Part shown: in pieces, positions 5,988-11,464 of the stretch
How positions within the stretch are numbered: position 1 is the first letter of the stretch
Layout of the letters: each line of letters opens with the position of its first letter
Assembly (NCBI GenBank): GCA_902803365.1
Contig: CADCPU010000376.1
Span: 1-11,464, forward strand
DNA from: Oscillospiraceae bacterium
Lineage (GTDB): Bacteria > Bacillota_A > Clostridia > Saccharofermentanales > Saccharofermentanaceae
Direction of reading: 5' to 3'
Length of the DNA stretch: 11,464 bases
Notes under the pieces: generated by a model
The model's input: only the letters and a program-made list of their open reading frames with translations
Databases searched by the model: none
What the model was told of the DNA's origin: nothing
Translations under genes and position numbers: made by a program

Positions 5988-6749
5988 ATGTCGATTTTGA
6001 ATGTAAAAAGTGTTAAGAAAACTTATGTGATGCGTTTTGGCAGTAATAAGGTCCACGCGTTGAAGGACGTAAATTTTGATGTTGAGCAGGGCGAGTTCGT
6101 CGCGATCATGGGTGAGTCCGGATCGGGTAAGACGACGCTCCTGAATATCCTCGCGGCACTCGACAGGCCGACGGACGGCGAGGTCGTGCTCGACGGTCAG
6201 GATATGAGCACGCTCAATGACAACAAGCTCGCGGCTTACAGACGTGAGAATCTCGGATTCGTTTTCCAGGAATTCAACCTGCTCGATACGTTGAATGTTA
6301 AGGACAATATCCTTCTGCCGATCGTTTTGAGCGGTAAGGATGTTAAGAACTATAAGGATAAGCTCGAGAGTATCTGCAAGTCGCTCGGTATCGCCGAGTA
6401 CCTGAGGAAGTATCCTTACGAGATCTCGGGCGGCCAGAAGCAGAGAGTCGCAGTTGCAAGAGCGCTCATCACGGATCCTAAGATCATCCTCGCGGATGAG
6501 CCGACAGGTGCTTTGGATTCGCAGTCTTCGGATGATCTGCTGCGCGTTTTCGGGCACATCAACAAGGCAGGCCAGACGATACTCATGGTAACTCACTCGG
6601 TATCTGCTGCGGCACATGCGAACAGGATCATGTTCATCAAGGACGGTATCGTCTATCACCAGATCTACAGAGGCGAGTCGAGCGATGAGGAGCTCTATCA
6701 GAAGATCTCGGATACGCTTACCATGCTTCGAAAAGGCGGTGAGCATTGA
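5988..6749 (+). CDS. Bce-type ABC transporter ATP-binding protein
   Basis: This 253-residue ATPase powers the permease encoded next, in the MacB/LolD/BceA group of ABC systems that remove or sense cell-envelope-targeting peptides. It has Walker A GESGSGKTT (42-50), Q-loop Q94, signature ISGGQKQR (146-153), Walker B IILADEPTG (166-174), D-loop GALDS and switch His203, all intact and at normal spacing. I chose the ATG at 5988 because GGAGGA (5975-5980) lies 7 nt upstream and MSILNVKSVKKTY is the usual N-terminus. The longer frame from 5904 would translate the operator region. The stop codon overlaps the permease start by one base (TGATG), which implies translational coupling. Family membership is firm; the transported or sensed peptide is unknown. 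Confidence 0.93.
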   Translation: MSILNVKSVKKTYVMRFGSNKVHALKDVNFDVEQGEFVAIMGESGSGKTTLLNILAALDRPTDGEVVLDGQDMSTLNDNKLAAYRRENLGFVFQEFNLLDTLNVKDNILLPIVLSGKDVKNYKDKLESICKSLGIAEYLRKYPYEISGGQKQRVAVARALITDPKIILADEPTGALDSQSSDDLLRVFGHINKAGQTILMVTHSVSAAAHANRIMFIKDGIVYHQIYRGESSDEELYQKISDTLTMLRKGGEH

Positions 6750-8776
6750 TGAACAGCAACATCTACAGCAAGCTCGCGAAGAGCAATATCAGGAAGAACT
6801 ACAGGTTTTTCGTGCCCAGGATCCTGACTGAAGTCGGTCTTCTCGGATGTCTTTATATCATGTTCACCCTGACGATAGACAAGCAGATCACGGGCGGATT
6901 CGGCGGTGAATACATATCGATCATAATGGGTCTTGGAACAATACTCGTTACTATTCTGTCGACGATCCTCATGATCTACAGCAATTCATTTCTGATGAAG
7001 CAACGTAAGCCGGAGTTCGGTCTATATCACTGCCTCGGAATGGAGAAACGTCACGTAGGTAAAGTGCTCTTTCACGAGAGCCTTATCTGCAGCCTTGTCT
7101 CGATAGCAGGCGGTGCTGCCTTTGGCATACTCTTTTACAAGGTCTGTGCGCTCATAGTCTGTAAGATCCTGAATATAGAGGCGGTCAACGTTACGGGCTT
7201 CTACTATATAAAGCCCATATCTGTCATTCCGCCGATGCTCCTGTTCTTTGCGATCGATGTAGTTGCATATATCATCAACCGTATCAGTATCGCAAGGCTT
7301 CGTCCGATCGAGCTTATGAACAGCGGACACAAGGGCGAGAAGGAACCGAAGATCCGCTGGGTGCTCCTCGTTATCGGCACACTTACACTGGGTGCAGGCT
7401 ACACGATCTCTCTTAGCATTGAGACACCTTTGGCGGCTATATATCTCTTTTTCCTGGCAGTGCTCCTCGTTGTCCTTGGAACATATTGTCTCTTCGTCTC
7501 GGGTTCGATCTTTGTATTGAATATCCTTAAGAGAAACGAGAAGTTTTACTATAATAAGCTTCATATGCCTTCAGTATCGGGCCTCATATACAGGATGAAG
7601 CAGAATGCGGTCGGGCTTGCGTCCATCGCGATCCTGGCAACATGCATACTCGTAATGATCTCCACAACGGTCAGTCTGTACACTGGAGCGGATAAAACTA
7701 TTAAAAAGTTCTATCCGCACCACGTTACGCTCTCGATAAACAGATTGGGTGTGGATCACTTTACGAAAGATGATGCGCAGAAAGCAGCTTATGACACAGC
7801 TGAGAAGGTCGGTCTTGAGATAGATTCGATCGAATACATAGAATATATCGATATTGCAGCTCGTCAGTCCGGAACGGTTTATACGTTCGAACAACCTGAT
7901 GATTATGATCTGGGCGATTGTACCGATTTTACATTTGTTCGCAAAACCGAATATGAACACCTTACGGGTCAGAAGGTCGATTTGAGCGGACATAAGATCA
8001 TATGCGTCCCGCTTACGGCAAATCTTGATAAAATGCCGGAAAAGATAACGATCAACGGTATCGAATGCGAGACTGAGGAGAGATATGATGCATTCCCGAT
8101 ACAAAGTGAACTTCAGAATTTCACTTCCGTTTACGGTATCGTAGCAGAGGATGAATTGATCGATGAATGGTATGAGATGCAGAAGGAAGAATACGGAAAC
8201 AATTGTTCCGAATTCGAATGCAAGTTGGGCATTATGTTTACTGATGAGGGAGAATACAAAGAGAAGGCCGCTGAGTATAAAGAAGAGTTCTGCGAGCAAC
8301 TCGAGAAGTACGAGCTTGTGGAAGAGGGTGCGGGATATATCAATTATTTAATCGATGATGTTGAAGAGATAAGGAGCGAGCTCTATACACTTTACGGATC
8401 GTTCTTTTTCCTGGGTATCATCCTCGGTATCGTATTCATCTTCGCGACAGGACTCATCATCTACTACAAGCAGATCTCAGAAGGCTTTGAAGACCGCGAG
8501 AGATTCAAGATCATGGAGAAGGTCGGCATGAGCCAAAAGGAAGTAAAGCACACGATCAAGAGCCAGATCATCATGGTGTTCTTCCTGCCTTTGATCGTAG
8601 CGGGCGTACATGTGGTGTTTGCTTTCCCGATCCTTTTAAAGCTCCTGAACTTGCTTTTGATGCCTGATACGTTACACTGTATACTCTGTACGGTCATCGT
8701 ATTTATCGTTTTCGCGATCTTATATGCTTTGATCTATTCGGGAACATCGAAAACGTATTATAATATAGTCAAATAA
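6749..8776 (+). CDS. Bce-type ABC transporter permease (10 TM, large extracellular domain)
   Basis: This 675-residue membrane protein has about ten predicted helices: near 28-44, 55-82, 108-140, 155-178, 202-222, 228-259, 287-311, 546-570, 607-632 and 643-663. A roughly 230-residue extracellular domain (about 314-543) sits between helices 7 and 8, the hallmark of BceB-like permeases. Typical cytoplasmic motifs are present: RKPEFGLYHCLGMEKRHV after helix 2 and DRERFKIMEKVGMSQKEV after helix 8. In this family the permease binds the peptide-lipid complex and signals its own activity to the partner kinase. The start is ATG 6749, preceded by GGCGGTGAG (6735-6743). The preceding TTG at 6746 is a less likely start. 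The domain 314-543 is rich in Asp, Glu and Tyr. The regulator gene starts 16 nt after the stop. Confidence 0.92.
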   Translation: MNSNIYSKLAKSNIRKNYRFFVPRILTEVGLLGCLYIMFTLTIDKQITGGFGGEYISIIMGLGTILVTILSTILMIYSNSFLMKQRKPEFGLYHCLGMEKRHVGKVLFHESLICSLVSIAGGAAFGILFYKVCALIVCKILNIEAVNVTGFYYIKPISVIPPMLLFFAIDVVAYIINRISIARLRPIELMNSGHKGEKEPKIRWVLLVIGTLTLGAGYTISLSIETPLAAIYLFFLAVLLVVLGTYCLFVSGSIFVLNILKRNEKFYYNKLHMPSVSGLIYRMKQNAVGLASIAILATCILVMISTTVSLYTGADKTIKKFYPHHVTLSINRLGVDHFTKDDAQKAAYDTAEKVGLEIDSIEYIEYIDIAARQSGTVYTFEQPDDYDLGDCTDFTFVRKTEYEHLTGQKVDLSGHKIICVPLTANLDKMPEKITINGIECETEERYDAFPIQSELQNFTSVYGIVAEDELIDEWYEMQKEEYGNNCSEFECKLGIMFTDEGEYKEKAAEYKEEFCEQLEKYELVEEGAGYINYLIDDVEEIRSELYTLYGSFFFLGIILGIVFIFATGLIIYYKQISEGFEDRERFKIMEKVGMSQKEVKHTIKSQIIMVFFLPLIVAGVHVVFAFPILLKLLNLLLMPDTLHCILCTVIVFIVFAILYALIYSGTSKTYYNIVK

Positions 8777-8792
8777 TCATTTGGAGAAGGTA

Positions 8793-9464
8793 ATGTACAG
8801 GGTTTTATTGGTTGAGGATGATGCGCCGCTCGCGTCAGCAATGAAAAAGCAGATCGAAAACTGGGGCAACTCAGTAACGGTGGTCAAGGACTTCAGGAAC
8901 ATCATGCCGGAGTTCTCAGAATGCAACCCTCTGCTGGTACTTCTGGACATCATGCTCCCACAGTACAACGGATACCACTGGTGCGAAGAGATCAGACGCG
9001 TCTCGACCGTTCCGATCATCTTCATCTCATCGGCATCCGACAACATGAACATAGTAATGGCGATGAACATGGGAGGCGACGACTTTATCTCAAAGCCTGT
9101 CGACCCCATGGTCCTTACCGCCAAGATCCAGGCGACATTGAGACGCACATACGAGATCGGCAACAACGTTCCGACGCTGGAGTTTTCAGGCGCGATGCTC
9201 AACATGAACGATGGCTCGATCTCATATAACGGTTCACTCATTGAGCTTACGAAAAATGAGTTCCGCATCTTAAGGACTCTGCTCGAGAACCGCGGCAAGA
9301 TCGTAAGCCGCGACAAGCTCATGACCGAGCTTTGGCAGGACGACTGCTACGTTGAAGAGAACACGCTCTCCGTTAACGTTGCGCGCCTTCGTAAAAAACT
9401 CGACGACAACGGCCTTAAGGGCGTGATCGTAACCAAACCCGGAAGCGGGTACATCGTCTCATGA
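8793..9464 (+). CDS. OmpR-family response regulator (Bce-type)
   Basis: This 223-residue regulator has an N-terminal receiver domain: acidic residues D9 and D10, phosphoacceptor D52 in LLDIMLP, S80 and K101. A C-terminal winged-helix DNA-binding domain follows (about 127-223; LTKNEFRILRTLLENRGKIV, then NVARLRKKL and GSGYIVS). ATG 8793 is chosen because GGAGAAGG (8783-8790) stands just upstream and MYRVLLVEDD is the normal receiver start. The in-frame TTG at 8781 would overlap that binding site. The stop overlaps the kinase start by 4 nt (ATGA). It is expected to bind the inverted repeat near 5896-5909 and induce the transporter genes. All catalytic residues are present. Confidence 0.95.
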   Translation: MYRVLLVEDDAPLASAMKKQIENWGNSVTVVKDFRNIMPEFSECNPLLVLLDIMLPQYNGYHWCEEIRRVSTVPIIFISSASDNMNIVMAMNMGGDDFISKPVDPMVLTAKIQATLRRTYEIGNNVPTLEFSGAMLNMNDGSISYNGSLIELTKNEFRILRTLLENRGKIVSRDKLMTELWQDDCYVEENTLSVNVARLRKKLDDNGLKGVIVTKPGSGYIVS

Positions 9465-10480
9465 GCCGAAATTCAAAGATAATCATAAGTGCGATACGCA
9501 AAGCATTTCCCGCGGCAGCAGCGATAATCAGCTTGTCTGCCGTGGATCTTGCTGTCTTCTGGCTCTATGATCTTATAATGGAGCCTTTCTTTTACTGCCT
9601 TATTCTTAAGGGTGTGATCCTTCTCATCATATTCGCGATCTTTCTGATCCGTGAATTCTCAGCAGCCAACAAGCGCTACCATATCATGAACGGCCCGGAT
9701 TATGTTTGGGGCAGGGAACTTCAGAAAAATATCGATAAGCCGGATCTTCGCGATTCCGACTATATCTCCATGATATCCACGCTGGCTGATCAGCTTAAGA
9801 AAGCCGACGGTGTTTTCGATTCCGAGCGCCGCGACATGGTCGACTACTATACGGCCTGGGTCCACCAGATAAAGACCCCGATCGCCGTCATGCGCCTGGA
9901 ACTTCAGGACAAGGATACTGCCGAGTCCCGCGCTCTCCTGTCCGAGCTCTTCCGCATCGAACGCTACGTCGATATGGTCCTGCAGTATGTCCGCCTCGGT
10001 TCTTCTGCAGTCAACGATATCGTCGTTGGCGAGTATTCAATTGAGGAGCTTGTCCGCGAGTCTGTGCGCAAATACGCTTCGCAGTTCATCGTAGCCAAGG
10101 TCAAGTTCTCGATGGGCGAGATCACGGGCAATATCGTGACCGACAAGAAGTGGTTCGCGGTGATAATAGAGCAGATCCTGTCCAATGCGATAAAGTACGC
10201 ACCTGAAGGTCAGATCAGCATCACTTTCTCGACTGAGACAAAGGAACTCCGCATCTCCGATAACGGCGTAGGCATCTCCGAAGCTGATCTGCCGCGTATT
10301 TTCGAGAAAGGCTACACAGGCAAGAACGGACGCCTCTCGGTCAATTCCAGCGGCATCGGTCTCTACCTCTGCAAGAGCGCAGCCGACAAGCTTAACATAC
10401 CGATCCGCGCCGAAAGCCGTGTAGGTGAGGGCACGACCTTCATCCTTGACCTGTCCGTCAAAAAAACTCTTATTGATTGA
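9461..10480 (+). CDS. Intramembrane-sensing histidine kinase (Bce-type)
   Basis: This 339-residue kinase has two membrane helices (about 16-36 and 42-63) joined by a very short external loop, so it has no sensor domain of its own. That is typical of BceS-like kinases, which are told by their cognate ABC transporter that peptide is present. The phosphoacceptor is H135 in WVHQIKTP. The ATP-binding domain carries N-box N242 (SNAIKYAPEG), DNGVG at 267-271, the F-box region IFEKGYTG and GIGLYLCK at 298-305. All are intact. The start codon overlaps the regulator stop by 4 nt, indicating coupled translation. Only 9 nt separate its stop from the methyltransferase start. Confidence 0.94.
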   Translation: MSRNSKIIISAIRKAFPAAAAIISLSAVDLAVFWLYDLIMEPFFYCLILKGVILLIIFAIFLIREFSAANKRYHIMNGPDYVWGRELQKNIDKPDLRDSDYISMISTLADQLKKADGVFDSERRDMVDYYTAWVHQIKTPIAVMRLELQDKDTAESRALLSELFRIERYVDMVLQYVRLGSSAVNDIVVGEYSIEELVRESVRKYASQFIVAKVKFSMGEITGNIVTDKKWFAVIIEQILSNAIKYAPEGQISITFSTETKELRISDNGVGISEADLPRIFEKGYTGKNGRLSVNSSGIGLYLCKSAADKLNIPIRAESRVGEGTTFILDLSVKKTLID

Positions 10481-10489
10481 GGTAACACT

Positions 10490-11116
10490 ATGAGTAATCC
10501 GTGGGAAGAAATAAGTCTTGATTCATACGAAAAGCACATGAGCCTTGATTCCGTCAAGCAGCTCCAGACACTGAATCTGCTGATGAAAAGGCAGCTTCAG
10601 TCCTACCCCGTGACCTCCGCCATGATCCTCGGTGTCGCAGGCGGAAACGGTCTCGAGCACATCAGTTTGGACAAGTACGGCAAGGTGTACGGCGTCGACA
10701 TCAACAGCGATTATCTCGATGCTGTAAAGACGCGCTACAAGGACCTTGAAGGCACGCTCGAATGCGTCAAGGCGGACATCATCAACGAAGCGGACAAGCT
10801 TCCGTCTGCGCAGCTCGTCATTGCGGATCTGTTTATCGAATATGTCGGTTACGACGCGTTCACCGCGGCCGTTCTTCAGACTTCGGCCGAGTACGTCTCG
10901 TGCGTCATCCAGATCAACCTCGACAGCCGTCAGTGGGTCTCTGACTCTCCATATCTTCACGAGTTCGACGGCCTTGACGAAGTGCATCATCAGATGGACG
11001 AAGCTTCGCTTATCGCTGCCATGACCGGCGTCGGATATTCTCATATCCTTAGCGAAAAAGAGCCGCTCCCGAACGGTAAGTGCCTGGTAAGGGTGGATTT
11101 TAAGCGCCGCAGTTAA
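10490..11116 (+). CDS. Class I SAM-dependent methyltransferase-like protein
   Basis: This 208-residue protein has a Rossmann-type SAM-binding core: motif I MILGVAGGNGLEH (45-57), acidic residue D70 in VYGVDINSDYLDAV at the end of strand 2, CVKADI (92-97) as motif II, and VIADLFIEY (110-118) as the strand-4 region. No substrate-defining domain is visible and there is no membrane segment, so it should be cytoplasmic. A GAGGT site (10479-10483) lies 6 nt upstream of the ATG. The 9-nt gap to the kinase and the shared terminator make it the last gene of the Bce-type operon. Its target could be a small molecule, an envelope precursor or a protein. I would not guess further. The methyltransferase fold is fairly secure, the activity inferred. 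Confidence 0.82.
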   Translation: MSNPWEEISLDSYEKHMSLDSVKQLQTLNLLMKRQLQSYPVTSAMILGVAGGNGLEHISLDKYGKVYGVDINSDYLDAVKTRYKDLEGTLECVKADIINEADKLPSAQLVIADLFIEYVGYDAFTAAVLQTSAEYVSCVIQINLDSRQWVSDSPYLHEFDGLDEVHHQMDEASLIAAMTGVGYSHILSEKEPLPNGKCLVRVDFKRRS

Positions 11117-11130
11117 GGGCGGAAAGATAT

Positions 11131-11259
11131 ACAAAGCCCGCTTGATTGCCTTTTACAGATTACGGATCAGGCGTCAATGCCGAAAGCCGCATCGCGGTGC
11201 CTTCGGCAGCCTTGACGCCTTTATCCGTGATCTGTTTTTTGTATCTAAGCGGGCTTTGT
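11131..11259 (+). terminator. Nested long hairpin / operon terminator
   Basis: The outer stem ACAAAGCCCGCTT (11131-11143) pairs perfectly with AAGCGGGCTTTGT (11247-11259). After a symmetric 11/11-nt internal loop comes ACAGATTACGGAT (11155-11167) pairing with 11223-11235 (one G-U). Then AGGCGTCAA/TTGACGCCT (11169-11177/11212-11220), TGCCGAA/TTCGGCA (11178-11184/11202-11208) and CCGC/GCGG (11187-11190/11194-11197) follow. The inner hairpin runs directly into TTTTTT (11235-11240), giving a normal intrinsic terminator for the operon. The outer stem gives a second one, with a weaker T tail. The full palindrome, 129 nt, is much longer than a usual terminator. Confidence 0.75.
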
Positions 11260-11304
11260 TATCTCGTATGTTCAGATCTAACTTTAATAGTCAGTTTTGC
11301 AAAT

Positions 11305-11319
11305 TACATATAATATGTA
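11305..11319. other. 15-bp perfect AT-rich palindrome
   Basis: TACATAT-A-ATATGTA (11305-11319) is a perfect inverted repeat centred on A11312, in an AT-rich stretch after the operon terminator. It could be a regulator binding site for a gene to the right of the window, or a chance AT-rich palindrome. No promoter with good spacing is visible around it. Confidence 0.3.
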
Positions 11320-11346
11320 GTTTTATCCATACTACGGGTTGCGGGC

Positions 11347-11390
11347 TTTACAGTACGATTCTCAGAAAAAACGTTTCGAGTATGCGCTTT
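11347..11390. repeat. Inverted-repeat family member, degenerate (cluster B, unit 1)
   Basis: The left arm TTTACAGTAC (11347-11356) is followed by GATTCTCAGAAAAAACGTTT, which closely matches the centre of copy 1 in cluster A (GATTTCAGAAAAAAACGTTT). The right arm expected near 11380-11389 is not recognisable (GTATGCGCTT), so this looks like a decayed or rearranged unit. The right boundary is approximate. Confidence 0.55.
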
Positions 11391-11409
11391 TCGAGTCCAA
11401 GAAGGCAAA

Positions 11410-11451
11410 ATTACAGTACAGATCATCCAAATCGCATTTTTGTACTGTAAT
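11410..11451. repeat. 42-bp inverted-repeat unit (cluster B, unit 2)
   Basis: The arms ATTACAGTAC (11410-11419) and GTACTGTAAT (11442-11451) are perfect reverse complements. Compared with cluster A, two positions in each arm have changed together so that pairing is kept (G-C to A-T and C-G to A-T). The centre retains the CAAATCG and T-run layout of cluster A copy 3. The array may continue past the window edge. Confidence 0.75.
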
Positions 11452-11464
11452 CGCAAGCCTCTGA

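Noticed and set aside
5982..6746. 254-codon minus-strand ORF opposite the ABC ATPase
   Set aside because: The plus frame carries every ABC motif with a ribosome binding site; the opposite frame has no recognisable domain.
11142..11450. 102-codon + strand ORF
   Set aside because: It runs through the terminator palindrome and cluster B repeats, starts inside the terminator, lacks a ribosome binding site and shows no protein-like pattern.

Overview
The window looks like a chromosomal segment of a gut or rumen Clostridia-type bacterium (Bacillota). The clues are strong GGAGG-type ribosome binding sites, moderate GC content, a cytoplasmic sugar-binding/GGDEF signalling protein, a secreted polysaccharide lyase with C-terminal DUF4214 repeats, and a Bce-type antimicrobial-peptide sensing and resistance module. 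No tRNA, rRNA, transposase, integrase or cas gene is visible. All convincing genes lie on the + strand.

Layout. (1) 1-1833: a diguanylate cyclase with an N-terminal LacI/ribose-binding-protein-like sensor, probably cut by the left window edge. (2) 1834-2335: about 500 bp without a conventional gene. It holds a good sigma-A-like promoter (2011-2039), then a short hydrophobic ORF of 30 codons (2089-2181). That ORF lies inside a three-helix RNA fold (2067-2202) whose helices bury its start codon and join its 5' and 3' flanks. (3) 2336-5494: a 1052-residue secreted heparinase II/III-like lyase with a Pro/Thr/Ala linker and two DUF4214 modules, closed by a hairpin terminator (5536-5576). (4) 5622-5814: three 43-bp inverted-repeat units at an exact 75-bp period. 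(5) 5896-11116: a compact operon of ABC ATPase, 10-TM permease, OmpR-type response regulator, intramembrane-sensing histidine kinase and SAM-dependent methyltransferase. A candidate Bce-type operator precedes it and an unusually long nested hairpin (11131-11259) follows. (6) 11347-11451: two more members of the same inverted-repeat family, with compensatory stem changes, so the repeats bracket the operon.

How the parts may work together. The ABC transporter, kinase and regulator form the standard sensing-and-detoxification circuit for cell-wall-active peptides: the transporter senses flux, the small kinase phosphorylates the regulator, and the regulator induces the transporter. The methyltransferase 9 nt downstream is an uncharacterised accessory to that circuit. 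The GGDEF protein probably couples an intracellular ligand to c-di-GMP, and the lyase is an extracellular polysaccharide-degrading enzyme.

The least explained and most interesting items are the small hydrophobic ORF inside a structured RNA, and the 43/75-bp hairpin-repeat family that flanks the resistance operon.
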